Source: Clostridiales bacterium (GTDB lineage Bacteria > Bacillota > Clostridia > Saccharofermentanales > Saccharofermentanaceae). Taken from it: DNA of 45,723 nucleotides. The position numbers and the translations under genes were made by a program. The DNA lies in NCBI GenBank assembly GCA_017617525.1, contig JAFZWA010000055.1, positions 1 through 45,723 of the forward strand, in the 5' to 3' direction. This document shows positions 8,551-16,921 of this stretch, piece by piece. The notes beneath the pieces are model-generated. The model was not told the DNA's origin. It ran no database searches and saw nothing but the letters and a program-made list of their open reading frames with translations. Position 1 is the stretch's first letter. Every line of letters begins with the position of its first letter.

Positions 8551-9594
8551 TTACTCATTATCGTTCTTTTTCTCTTCTTTTTTGAGGAGCACTTCTCTTA
8601 CGAGCTCGGCCCTCTTCGTATCTATATCCTTCGGCAAAAGCTCCTCTCCGCTGCTCTTTTGCACCGTCGCGTCTCCGATCGTATTCAAAAGAAGCATCAG
8701 CTGCCGCTCGTCCACGTCCTTCATGAATCCGCAGGCAACACCAAGTCGTAAGTCACTTAGTCGGTTCATCGCCTCGCCCGCCGGCAGCATCCTCGCGTAA
8801 GTGAGTTCACCGAGGGATCTGTAGACTTTGTCTTCGAGCTTGTCTTTGCTCTTTTCGTAGTAGTCCTTCCGAAGCTTTCTTTCGAGCGTGATGACCTCGT
8901 TGATCATCTTCGCGAAGTTCTGAAGAGTTCTCGTCTCCGAAATACCCAGCGTGATCGTATTTGAGATCTGGTAGATATTTCCGGCCGGCTGGCTCTTTTC
9001 TCCATATACACCGCGGACCGTGTAGCCTGCTTTTGACAGGGAGTCCGTTAGTTTCTGCATCCTTCCGATGCTGGTGACTACCGGAAGATGGACCATCACG
9101 GAAGCTCGAAGTCCGGTACCCGTATTACTCGGATATGCAGTCAGGAATCCGTACTTTTCGGAAAACGCGACCGGAAGTTCTTTTTCCAGATAGACCGCGA
9201 GTTCTTCGGCTTCCTTATATGTGTTTTCGAGCGCGAATCCCGGTGCCATGACCTGGATACGGATGTGGTCTTCTTCGTTGACCATAACGCTGATGTTCTC
9301 GTCCTGCGAGATGAAGACGCTCTGTCCTTCAAGTCCCTTGGCCAGTTCTTCCGAGATCAGGTGCTTTTCGATCAGTGCGCGTCTGTCCGTCTGCGGCAGC
9401 GGCGCGATATCCATTCTCATCAGATTGTTCTTCGAATACTTAAGAAGTTTTTCCGAGATGAGATCGAGTGCTTTCTTTCTCGTCTCGTCATTCATCTTAT
9501 TCGGGAACGGCATGCCTTCCAGGTTTCTCGCCAGTCGGATCCTGCTGGAGAGGACGATGTCGCTGTCATTTCCTGCTTCTAAATACCAGCTCAT
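8551..9594 (-). CDS. mcsB: Protein arginine kinase McsB
   Basis: Phosphagen-kinase-fold enzyme that phosphorylates protein arginines and so marks proteins for ClpCP. Its 347 residues show the start VLSSRIRLARNLEG (14-27), the NEEDH catalytic-loop region (106-110), and the nucleotide loop NTGTGLRASVMVHLP (157-171). Two departures are visible. The Cys expected just before this loop (CPTN-type in other McsB) is Tyr154 (TAYPSNTG). The C-terminal allosteric RDxxRA site reads IDTKRA (324-329), lacking its first Arg. Whether it is fully active is therefore open. The ATG overlaps the mcsA stop in an ATGA arrangement, so translation is coupled. Confidence 0.93.
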   Translation of the reverse strand: MSWYLEAGNDSDIVLSSRIRLARNLEGMPFPNKMNDETRKKALDLISEKLLKYSKNNLMRMDIAPLPQTDRRALIEKHLISEELAKGLEGQSVFISQDENISVMVNEEDHIRIQVMAPGFALENTYKEAEELAVYLEKELPVAFSEKYGFLTAYPSNTGTGLRASVMVHLPVVTSIGRMQKLTDSLSKAGYTVRGVYGEKSQPAGNIYQISNTITLGISETRTLQNFAKMINEVITLERKLRKDYYEKSKDKLEDKVYRSLGELTYARMLPAGEAMNRLSDLRLGVACGFMKDVDERQLMLLLNTIGDATVQKSSGEELLPKDIDTKRAELVREVLLKKEEKKNDNE

Positions 9595-10268
9595 TTCTTG
9601 TCCTCCTCTCCCTTTAATGCCTGGATCTCATCACGAAGTTTCGCCGCTTCGATGTAGTTTTCTTCCTGCACGGCTTTCTTCAGGAGCCTCTCTTTTTCAA
9701 GGATCGTCAGGTGCTTCGCCTTCTCTTCGTCCGGCAGCTCGTCAGCCTTGGTCTCGACCTGAGTAAATACCGGAACCTCTTCTTCAGGATCCTCGTTCAC
9801 TTTAGATGTATCCGAGATCCCAGGCTTTCTTCCGACGTGCTTCGAACCCATCTGGGTACGAAGGAACAGCGGATCGATCGACTGTGAAAATACCTTATAG
9901 CAATCCGGACATCCGAGGAATCCGCTCTTCGTGAACTGTCCCTGCGTGATGCCGCATGTCGGGCAGGTCACCGAATCGTCCTCATCGACCATGCCTTCAA
10001 GGCCGAGTCCGAATGGTGTTTCAAAAGCACTGGCAAACATATCCAGCGGGTTGGTCAGGGCATCGAGCCCCAGTCTTCCGAGTCCCGCGCCCATCGGATT
10101 TCCGGAAGCGCCACCGAAAAGTCCTCCGCCAAGGAGGTTTCCCGGCATCGCGATTCCGAGTTCTCTGGCGCACTCGTCGCAAAGCATGAGCATCTGCGGT
10201 GCTTTTCCCGTCGTCTGCTTCATGATCTTTACATTCGCTTCTCTTTCCTTACAACGTTGACATTTCAT
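9591..10268 (-). CDS. mcsA: McsA, zinc-finger activator of McsB
   Basis: A 225-residue partner of McsB and modulator of CtsR. Four CxxC pairs at 3-6, 30-33, 102-105 and 120-123 make two zinc sites, and a UVR motif (about 190-222, with ENYIEAAKLRDEIQALK) closes the protein. It is longer than the roughly 185-residue Bacillus protein; the extra length is a Gly-rich segment (about 43-70) between the zinc sites and an acidic stretch near 158-182. It lies between ctsR and mcsB, with a 77-bp gap to ctsR that contains a possible hairpin ACCGG...CCGGT holding an AAAGGAG in its loop. Confidence 0.92.
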   Translation of the reverse strand: MKCQRCKEREANVKIMKQTTGKAPQMLMLCDECARELGIAMPGNLLGGGLFGGASGNPMGAGLGRLGLDALTNPLDMFASAFETPFGLGLEGMVDEDDSVTCPTCGITQGQFTKSGFLGCPDCYKVFSQSIDPLFLRTQMGSKHVGRKPGISDTSKVNEDPEEEVPVFTQVETKADELPDEEKAKHLTILEKERLLKKAVQEENYIEAAKLRDEIQALKGEEDKK

Positions 10269-10345
10269 ATTATGTTCCTTACCTTAACGACCGGTCTCCT
10301 TTCCGGTACTCATCCTTTCCTTCGTATTTTCCTGCTCCCGATCTC

Positions 10346-10807
10346 CTATTTCGTGATCAGGCTTATCAGCATATTCTTAAAGATGTCCATTCGGACCGAG
10401 GCTTTCTTATCCGAGTCGATCCCCGACAAAGCCTTATCCGAGATCGCCGCCTTGATCAGTCTCGCGGTCTTTTCATCCATGACTCCATAGTCCATGAAGT
10501 TCAGAAGGAAGATCTCCGCCTCCTGCTGCGAGATCGTATCTCCCAGGGAGTTGACGCTGTGCATCAGGTAACTTGATGCCGGCATACGCTGGACTCTGGA
10601 GATACGGATCTGTCCGCCGCCGCCTCTTCGGCTCTCCACGATGTAGCCCTGGCCGTTCGTAAATCTCGTGGAAATGACGTACGTGATCTGGGACGGCACA
10701 CAGTTCACACGCTCAGCCAGATCACTTCTGTTGATTACCGCTGCACCGTTATTCTCGTCAAGCATTTCCTTGATCATCATCTCGATCACATCGACTAATC
10801 TTGCCAT
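10346..10807 (-). CDS. ctsR: CtsR, class III heat-shock repressor
   Basis: Dimeric winged-helix repressor of clp genes, 153 residues. The HTH region is NRSDLAERVNCVPSQITYVI, and the glycine-rich wing that acts as the thermosensor reads ESRRGGGGQIRI. The C-terminal domain (SQQEAEIFLLNFMDYGVM...) is that recognised by McsB. First gene of the ctsR-mcsA-mcsB-clpC operon. Tandem CtsR heptads upstream show autoregulation. Confidence 0.95.
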   Translation of the reverse strand: MARLVDVIEMMIKEMLDENNGAAVINRSDLAERVNCVPSQITYVISTRFTNGQGYIVESRRGGGGQIRISRVQRMPASSYLMHSVNSLGDTISQQEAEIFLLNFMDYGVMDEKTARLIKAAISDKALSGIDSDKKASVRMDIFKNMLISLITK

Positions 10808-10902
10808 ACCCTCTCATCTCCTTATATATTTTGAGTTCCCCGACCGCCCGGGTATCACCCGATCAGCCTGGAAACACGCCCATCTTCATCATTATTTTGT
10901 CT

Positions 10903-10966
10903 TTTGACATTTGACTTTGACTTTCTTTGACTAATTTCATTATACAACGTCCGTTTCATAAGTCAA
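10903..10966 (-). promoter_or_regulatory. ctsR operon promoter with four CtsR heptads
   Basis: On the minus strand TTGACT (10961-10966), a 16-bp spacer and TATAAT (10939-10944) form the promoter. Directly at and after the start point are CtsR heptads, plus-strand TTTGACT/A at 10903-10909, 10910-10916, 10916-10922 and 10926-10932. The last two are spaced by 3 bp and match the classical operator (AGTCAAA-N3-AGTCAAA). Confidence 0.88.
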
Positions 10967-10995
10967 CACCCTTTTTCAGAAGTTCCCGATCATTC

Positions 10996-11039
10996 CGAAA
11001 AAAGCAAATAAAGAGGAACTCCCAAGCGACGAGTTCCTC
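10996..11039 (-). terminator. Intrinsic terminator (minus strand)
   Basis: Stem GAGGAACTC (11013-11021) / GAGTTCCTC (11031-11039) followed on the minus strand by TTTATTTGCTTTTTT. It separates the GlsB-like gene from the ctsR promoter. Confidence 0.75.
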
Positions 11040-11049
11040 CCTAAAGTAC

Positions 11050-11169
11050 AGATATTTCACGATTATAAAGAGTAAAAAGAATCCCCAAGGCGGCGAGTTT
11101 TGCGTAGCAAACTGTTTGAGCCGCAAGGGGGATATCTTTTTACTCTTAACTTTTGATCGTGAAATATCT
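11050..11169. mobile_element. Candidate 120-bp MITE (long inverted repeat with 3-bp flanking repeat)
   Basis: Ends are perfect 14-bp inverted repeats, AGATATTTCACGAT (11050-11063) and its complement (11156-11169). A second 12-bp perfect pair lies inside, AGAGTAAAAAGA (11069-11080) / TCTTTTTACTCT (11135-11146), then GC-rich pairing around CCCC/GGGG and a small inner palindrome TTGCGTAGCAA. The trinucleotide TAC flanks both outer ends (11047-11049 and 11170-11172), as a target duplication would. It could instead be only a large RNA hairpin at the end of the neighbouring gene. No transposase and no second copy in this window. Confidence 0.45.
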
Positions 11170-11414
11170 TACTTCTTCAGTACATTGTTCCACACATAGA
11201 TCAGCGCGCAGGCACCGATGACAGACAGGATAAACGATCCGATAATGCTTGTCGCACCCAGTCCGAGAAGACCGAAGATAACACCTGCAACGATACCGCC
11301 GACAACACCAAGAATGATGTTCATGAGCAGGGTAGAGTTCACTTTCATGATCTTGCTTGCACAGAAACCTGCAACACCACCAACGATAATACCGATAATC
11401 AAACTTACTAACAT
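11169..11414 (-). CDS. GlsB/YeaQ/YmgE-family small membrane stress protein
   Basis: An 81-residue, very hydrophobic protein with three predicted membrane segments. Gly-rich stretches (IIGIIVGGVAGFCASKIMK, ILGVVGGIVAGVIFGLLG) are typical of transglycosylase-associated / GlsB-type proteins. Members are often stress-induced; the molecular role is unknown. ATG at 11414 has AGGAGG at good spacing. The final base of the TAA stop is contributed by the adjacent inverted-repeat element, so the present C-terminus (NNVLKK) may have been set by that insertion. Confidence 0.82.
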   Translation of the reverse strand: MLVSLIIGIIVGGVAGFCASKIMKVNSTLLMNIILGVVGGIVAGVIFGLLGLGATSIIGSFILSVIGACALIYVWNNVLKK

Positions 11415-11493
11415 ACTATTCTCCTCCTAAGCTGTTTTCAGATATATTCAGTATAGCACGCTTCCTTAAATCTGACTTAAAAGATTACTTCGG

Positions 11494-11507
11494 GAAAAGC
11501 ACCTGTC
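11494..11507 (+). repeat. Dispersed word GAAAAGCACCTGTC
   Basis: Intergenic copy of the window-wide AAAAGCAC repeat in its extended form, identical over 14 bases to the copy at 34173-34186. Flanking CGGG/CCCG bases let it form a short hairpin. It lies between the GlsB-like gene and the NlpC/P60 terminator. Confidence 0.7.
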
Positions 11508-11510
11508 CCG

Positions 11511-11544
11511 GAAAAGAAAAAAGGGAGCGCCTCTTGGCGCTCCC
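11511..11544 (-). terminator. Intrinsic terminator of the NlpC/P60 gene
   Basis: Stem GGGAGCGCC / GGCGCTCCC with a 4-nt loop; on the minus strand it is followed by TTTTTTCTTTTC. Confidence 0.88.
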
Positions 11545-11565
11545 TTTGAGTTTCAATTTTTTCTT

Positions 11566-13017
11566 TTATCCGATAAACCTACGATAAGTCAGGATCTTAC
11601 CCATATCCAGGCTTCCGTATACAACGGCGTCCTTACTGGAGGATGCGTGGATGACCTGGCCGTTACCGGCGTAGATGGCAACGTGATCGGCTGTTCCGTC
11701 GTTACCCTTAAGATCGTATACGATAACGTCTCCGAGACGAAGCTCCGAACGGTCTACCGAGGATCCACGGGTCTTGATCGAGTTCGACTGGTGAGGAACA
11801 GAAAGACCAACCTGACGGTAACAGTAAACGACCAGACCGGAGCAGTCTACACCATTCTTGGATTCACCGCACCATACATAGTCAACACCAAGCATGGATT
11901 TTGCGATATTTACGATACTCTCGCCGTTTACACCGGTGATCTTCGGCGGCGGATTGTTGTTCGTGCTGCCGCTCTTTCCCTTACCGTTCTTACCGCTGCT
12001 CTTCGGCTTCGGTGTCGGCTTCGGTGTCGGTGTCGGCGGTGGTTTCTGAGTGGTGTAGGACTTATAAACGTAACCTTCTGTTCCGTCGTCCAAAGTAACA
12101 CGATACCACTGGTCGTTCGCTACACCGGTACAGTGCAGGCGTGTCCAGCGCTTCATTTCTTTAATAACTTCGCAGTTCGTATTCGGTTCGGAACGCAGCT
12201 TCAGTCCGCTTGCGTCGACCCATACGGTTCTGTCGATCGAGTTAAATACCATCTCAACGGAAAGGGAATTCGTAAGAACGTAGCCTTCCGCGCCCGACTC
12301 CAAACGGATCAGTGACCATGTATCACCTTTCGCGATACGCGTGACCTGAGTAGATCTTGCAACCGAAGCTACCGTAACGGCATCCATGTTCGGCTTTTCT
12401 TTGAGGATCGTATCTGTCGTCTTGATGTAGAATACTTCGTCAGTCGGAATAAAAGCGGAAGTATCAAGCAATTCGATCGGGAGATCTGAGGAGTCATATG
12501 TCTGAACAATCTGCGCTGTCAGGACGCCCTCATACTTCTTCTCGATCTGCTCACTGTCATCGATATAAGATTCGTTGACCGCTGTCTCACCTTCACCTAC
12601 CTCGATGAGCGCAAGACCTGTTTCCGGGTCGACCGTCTGGATCGGCATATAGCCTTCTTCCGGCTCATCCGGCTCTTCGCCCTCACCTGTCGGATCCGTA
12701 ACGGACGGATCGGCTACGGGATCAGTGCTTCCCGTAGGATCGGCTGTCGGGTCAGCTGTCGGATCTGTGGAATCCGGATCACCCGTCGGATCGGTCACAT
12801 CTGTGCCGCCCGGGACAAGCGCCCAGTCCTCAACATATACTTCTTCCTGGTCATTGTAGGGATAAGCGGCTGCGTAAGCGCGGCCGACAACAACGCCCGG
12901 AGGTGTACTTTCGCGCAGGCCGACAGGGATCATCAGCACCGGGAATGTAATCATGGTACAAATCGCGATGATGACAACAGATAGTCTTCTGTCTCTGCTT
13001 TTTTTGTGCTGCCGCAT
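11566..13017 (-). CDS. Exported NlpC/P60 peptidoglycan hydrolase with two SH3b domains
   Basis: Secreted cell-wall endopeptidase of 483 residues cutting within the stem peptide. Residues 10-35 form a signal peptide or anchor. A low-complexity TDPT/ADPT linker spans about 74-120. Two bacterial SH3 domains (about 195-253 and 265-322) should bind the wall, and a Pro/Lys linker (325-358) leads to the catalytic domain. The catalytic Cys392 (DCSGLVVYCY), His445 (TADHVAIYAG) and His457 (VIHASS) are all present. ATG at 13017 (MRQHKK) is preferred because AAGGTG lies 5 nt upstream; an in-frame GTG at 13053 lacks a ribosome site. It has its own promoter and terminator downstream of rpoC. Confidence 0.9.
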   Translation of the reverse strand: MRQHKKSRDRRLSVVIIAICTMITFPVLMIPVGLRESTPPGVVVGRAYAAAYPYNDQEEVYVEDWALVPGGTDVTDPTGDPDSTDPTADPTADPTGSTDPVADPSVTDPTGEGEEPDEPEEGYMPIQTVDPETGLALIEVGEGETAVNESYIDDSEQIEKKYEGVLTAQIVQTYDSSDLPIELLDTSAFIPTDEVFYIKTTDTILKEKPNMDAVTVASVARSTQVTRIAKGDTWSLIRLESGAEGYVLTNSLSVEMVFNSIDRTVWVDASGLKLRSEPNTNCEVIKEMKRWTRLHCTGVANDQWYRVTLDDGTEGYVYKSYTTQKPPPTPTPKPTPKPKSSGKNGKGKSGSTNNNPPPKITGVNGESIVNIAKSMLGVDYVWCGESKNGVDCSGLVVYCYRQVGLSVPHQSNSIKTRGSSVDRSELRLGDVIVYDLKGNDGTADHVAIYAGNGQVIHASSSKDAVVYGSLDMGKILTYRRFIG

Positions 13018-13044
13018 CTGACACCTTTCCGTCGTTTTCTGCTC

Positions 13045-13058
13045 CAAAAGCACCTGTC
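13045..13058 (+). repeat. Dispersed word CAAAAGCACCTGTC
   Basis: Copy of the AAAAGCAC repeat in the 5' leader of the NlpC/P60 gene, with the extended CTGTC tail. Confidence 0.65.
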
Positions 13059-13125
13059 TTTCGGGGCTTTATCTTCTGTTAGCGCATAGAACTACCCGAT
13101 ATTAAGGCATTCTCTATTACTTCGT

Positions 13126-13154
13126 ATTTTACTATCCGCATATACTCAAGACAA
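13126..13154 (-). promoter_or_regulatory. Promoter of the NlpC/P60 gene
   Basis: Minus strand TTGTCT (13149-13154), 17-bp spacer, TAAAAT (13126-13131). It gives a leader of about 100 nt. Confidence 0.6.
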
Positions 13155-13195
13155 CAAATGTGACGTTTCGCTTATTTTACAATCCTGTTTCCGAT

Positions 13196-13229
13196 AAAAA
13201 AGGACTGCCCCACTTTTGTGAGGCAGTCC
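13196..13229 (-). terminator. rpoBC terminator
   Basis: Stem GGACTGCC / GGCAGTCC (arms 13222-13229 and 13202-13209) with seven T on the minus strand after the stem, 29 bp past the rpoC stop. Confidence 0.9.
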
Positions 13230-13257
13230 GAAAACTTTTCAGTTTATTTCAGTGTTA

Positions 13258-16200
13258 TCAAACTTCGCTTGTCGCCGGGATCGTGCTCGGAATAACTACC
13301 GGATCCTTGCCGAGAAGTTCATTGTTCTCAGGCAGTACAGGAACTGCTGTGAGATTGCGGTAACGCGGCATTCCGGTACCTGCCGGGATGAGCTTACCGA
13401 TGATAACGTTCTCCTTAAGACCGTAGAGCGGGTCGATCTTACCCTTAACCGCAGCGTCTGTAAGAACACGTGTCGTTTCCTGGAAGGAAGCAGCGGAGAG
13501 GAAGGAGTCTGTAGCAAGAGAAGCCTTGGTGATACCGAGAAGAACTCTCTTACCCTTAGCCGGCTCTTTGCCTGCAGCCTCTGCCTTGGTGTTCGCGTCT
13601 TCGAAATCGAACATGTCGACTGTGGAACCGGTCATGAGATCTGTCTCACCCGGATCGTCGATACGAACCTTACGCATCATCTGACGTGTGATAACTTCGA
13701 TGTGCTTATCGTTGATGGTAACACCACCGCTCTTATATACGCCGATAACTTCGCTTACGATGTACTTCTGTACACCACGAACGCCCTTGATCTTCATGAT
13801 CTCCTGCGGGCTTACCGTACCGTCTGTGAGGAGGTCGCCAGCTTCTACGAACTCGCCGTCCTTAACCTTGATGGTTGCGGAGTAAGGAATTGCGTAGTGC
13901 TTCTCTTCGATAACGATCTCGCTGTCCGGATTCGGGTTCTCTGTGATCGCTTCACCTTCCGGTGTGGACGGTGTAACGATGATGACCTTCTTGTGCTTCG
14001 CGTCTTCGGTGATCTTTACGATACCGTCGATCTCGGAGATGATCGCCTGGCCCTTCGGCTTTCTAGCCTCGAAGAGCTCCTCAACACGCGGGAGACCCTG
14101 TGTGATGTCATCGCCGGAAGCGATACCACCTGTGTGGAACGTTCTCATTGTAAGCTGTGTACCAGGCTCACCGATGGACTGAGCAGCCATGATACCGACT
14201 GCCTCACCGCCGATGGTCGGCTGGCCGGAAGCAAGGTTGATACCGTAGCACTTGCTGCAGACACCGTGACGGGCGCGGCAGTCAAATACGGAACGGATCT
14301 TAACCTTCTCGTAACCGCACTCTTCGATCTTCTTGGCAACATCTGCCGTGATCAGTTCGTTTCTGGCAACGAGGAGCTTCTTCTTATTCTTCAGATCGTA
14401 GATGTCTTCAGCAGCGTAGCGGCCTGTGAGACGATCGCTCAGAGACTTAACAACGTCCTTCTTTGTACCTGCGACCTTAGCGATCTCCTTGACCCATGTA
14501 AAGTCATCTGTACCGCAGTCTTCCTCAGTAACGATAACGTCCTGAGCAACGTCTACGAGACGACGTGTGAGGTAACCGGAGTCAGCTGTCTTAAGAGCTG
14601 TATCGGAAAGCGCCTTACGAGCACCGTGAGAACTGATGAAGAACTCGAGTACGTTCATACCTTCACGGAGGTTGGACTTGATCGGGATTTCGATTGTCTT
14701 ACCGGATGTATCCGCCATGTTACCACGCATACCGGCGAGCTGCTTGATCTGCTGCGAGGAACCACGGGCACCGGAGTCAGCCATCATCTTGATCGGGTTG
14801 TACTCACCGAGAGAATCGATAAGTGCTTTTGTAATCGCGTCTGTAGTAGAAGACCAGATCTTAACGACGGATGTGTAACGACCGTCCTCATCGAGAAGAC
14901 CTCTCTTGTACATCTTGTTGACGTATTCAACCTTTTCCTCAGCCTCGTGAACCATCTTCTCCTTAACATCCGGCACGATCATGTCTTCGATACCGATGGA
15001 GATACCACCACGTGTGGAGTACTTATAACCCATCGCCTTGATGTTGTCGAGGAGCTTAGATGTAGCGCCGATACCGTGGATACGGATGGAACGGGAGATT
15101 ACATCAGCGAGCTGCTTCTTACCTACTACGAAGTCGCACTCGAGAACGAGCTCGTTGCCTTCCTTCGTACGATCTACATAACCGAGGTCCTGCGGGATGA
15201 TCTCATTGAAGATGAAACGTCCGAGTGTGGACTTAACGATTCTTGTCATCGGCGCGCCGTTGAAATCACGGGTAACACGGATGGAGATCGGAGCATGGAG
15301 CTCGAGGTGATGATCGCCGTAAGCCATGATCGCTTCGTCTACGGAAGAGAAGATCATGCCTTCGCCCTTTTCGCCCGGCTTGGTGATCGTCAGATAGTAG
15401 CATCCGAGGATCATATCCTGTGTCGGAACGGTTACCGGGTTACCATCCTGAGGCTTCAGGAGGTTGTTGGTGGACAGCATGAGGAATCTTGCCTCAGCCT
15501 GTGCCTCTGCAGAAAGCGGTACGTGTACAGCCATCTGGTCACCGTCGAAGTCGGCGTTGAACGCGGTACAAACGAGCGGGTGGAGCTTAATCGCACGACC
15601 TTCTACGAGTACCGGCTCGAATGCCTGGATACCGAGTCTGTGGAGCGTAGGAGCACGGTTGAGCATAACCGGATGGTCCTTGATAACGTCTTCGAGGATA
15701 TCCCAAACGATATCGGAAGCACGCTCTACCATACGCTTAGCTGTCTTGATGTGCTGTGCGTGTCCTTCGAGGACAAGACGCTTCATTACGAAAGGCTTGA
15801 AGAGCTCGAGAGCCATCTCCTTCGGGAGACCGCACTGGTGCATCTTCAGTTCAGGTCCTACAACGATAACGGAACGACCGGAATAGTCAACACGCTTACC
15901 GAGGAGGTTCTGACGGAAACGACCCTGCTTACCTTTGAGCATGTCGGACAGGGACTTGAGAGCTCTGGAAGAAGCACCCGTTACCGGACGACCACGACGG
16001 CCGTTGTCGATCAGGGCGTCAACTGCTTCCTGAAGCATTCTCTTCTCGTTTCTTACGATGATCTCAGGAGCACCCAGCTGGAGGAGCTTGCTGAGACGGT
16101 TATTTCTGTTGATAACACGACGATAGAGATCGTTAAGGTCAGATGTAGCGAAACGACCACCGTCGAGCTGAACCATAGGACGCAGTTCCGGCGGAAGTAC

Positions 16201-16899
16201 CGGGATAACATCCAGGATCATCCATTCCGGCTTGTTGCCGGACTTCTTGAAGGACTCGAGGACCTCGAGTCTCTTGATGATACGAGCCTTCTTCTGGCCT
16301 GTAGCGGACTGGTAATCCTCATGCAGCTGAGCTGTCAGAGCTTCGATATCCAGTTCCTGGAGCAGGAGCTTAACAGCCTCTGCACCCATCATAGCCTTGA
16401 AAGCGGACTTACCGTACTTTTCGACATTCTCCTGATACTCTGTCTCGTCGATGATCGCGCACTTGGCAAGGCCTGTTGTGCCCGGATCAACTACGATGTA
16501 AGCACCGAAGTAGAGAACTCTCTCGAGCTGCTTCGGGGAAACGTCCAGGAGCAGGCTCATACGGGAAGGTGTACCTCTGAAATACCAGATGTGGGATACC
16601 GGAGCAGCCAGCTCAATGTGGCCGAGACGCTCACGACGTACCTTGGAACGTGTAACTTCAACGCCGCAACGGTCGCAGATGATACCCTTATAACGGATCT
16701 TCTTGTACTTACCGCAGTGGCACTCCCAGTCCTTGGAAGGTCCGAAGATCTTTTCGCAGAAAAGGCCGTCACGCTCCGGCTTGAGCGTACGATAATTGAT
16801 CGTTTCCGGCTTTTTTACCTCACCGTGGGACCAGCTCTTGATGGTCTCCGGAGAAGCCAGGCGAATGCCGATCGATTCGAAATGATTCATTTCAAACAT
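13258..16899 (-). CDS. rpoC: DNA-directed RNA polymerase subunit beta'
   Basis: Catalytic subunit of RNA polymerase, 1213 residues. The N-terminal zinc site uses C60, C62, C75 and C78 (ECHCGKY...CDRCG). The active-site Mg2+ loop NADFDGDQM is at 448-456. The second zinc cluster region ([13 protein letters not shown]) and the trigger-loop/bridge-helix stretch [16 protein letters not shown] follow in the normal order. Length fits Firmicutes rpoC without large insertions. ATG at 16899 has AAGGAG upstream and lies 22 bp after rpoB, so the two are co-transcribed. A terminator follows at once; rpsL/rpsG are not downstream as they usually are. Confidence 0.98.
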   Translation of the reverse strand: MFEMNHFESIGIRLASPETIKSWSHGEVKKPETINYRTLKPERDGLFCEKIFGPSKDWECHCGKYKKIRYKGIICDRCGVEVTRSKVRRERLGHIELAAPVSHIWYFRGTPSRMSLLLDVSPKQLERVLYFGAYIVVDPGTTGLAKCAIIDETEYQENVEKYGKSAFKAMMGAEAVKLLLQELDIEALTAQLHEDYQSATGQKKARIIKRLEVLESFKKSGNKPEWMILDVIPVLPPELRPMVQLDGGRFATSDLNDLYRRVINRNNRLSKLLQLGAPEIIVRNEKRMLQEAVDALIDNGRRGRPVTGASSRALKSLSDMLKGKQGRFRQNLLGKRVDYSGRSVIVVGPELKMHQCGLPKEMALELFKPFVMKRLVLEGHAQHIKTAKRMVERASDIVWDILEDVIKDHPVMLNRAPTLHRLGIQAFEPVLVEGRAIKLHPLVCTAFNADFDGDQMAVHVPLSAEAQAEARFLMLSTNNLLKPQDGNPVTVPTQDMILGCYYLTITKPGEKGEGMIFSSVDEAIMAYGDHHLELHAPISIRVTRDFNGAPMTRIVKSTLGRFIFNEIIPQDLGYVDRTKEGNELVLECDFVVGKKQLADVISRSIRIHGIGATSKLLDNIKAMGYKYSTRGGISIGIEDMIVPDVKEKMVHEAEEKVEYVNKMYKRGLLDEDGRYTSVVKIWSSTTDAITKALIDSLGEYNPIKMMADSGARGSSQQIKQLAGMRGNMADTSGKTIEIPIKSNLREGMNVLEFFISSHGARKALSDTALKTADSGYLTRRLVDVAQDVIVTEEDCGTDDFTWVKEIAKVAGTKKDVVKSLSDRLTGRYAAEDIYDLKNKKKLLVARNELITADVAKKIEECGYEKVKIRSVFDCRARHGVCSKCYGINLASGQPTIGGEAVGIMAAQSIGEPGTQLTMRTFHTGGIASGDDITQGLPRVEELFEARKPKGQAIISEIDGIVKITEDAKHKKVIIVTPSTPEGEAITENPNPDSEIVIEEKHYAIPYSATIKVKDGEFVEAGDLLTDGTVSPQEIMKIKGVRGVQKYIVSEVIGVYKSGGVTINDKHIEVITRQMMRKVRIDDPGETDLMTGSTVDMFDFEDANTKAEAAGKEPAKGKRVLLGITKASLATDSFLSAASFQETTRVLTDAAVKGKIDPLYGLKENVIIGKLIPAGTGMPRYRNLTAVPVLPENNELLGKDPVVIPSTIPATSEV

Positions 16900-16921
16900 A
16901 TATTGCTATCTCCTTCCCTAC

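Noticed and set aside
12640..12800. TDPT/ADPT repeats in the NlpC/P60 gene as a CRISPR or tandem-repeat array
   Set aside because: The repeat is a short in-frame amino-acid linker with irregular DNA units; there are no spacers.
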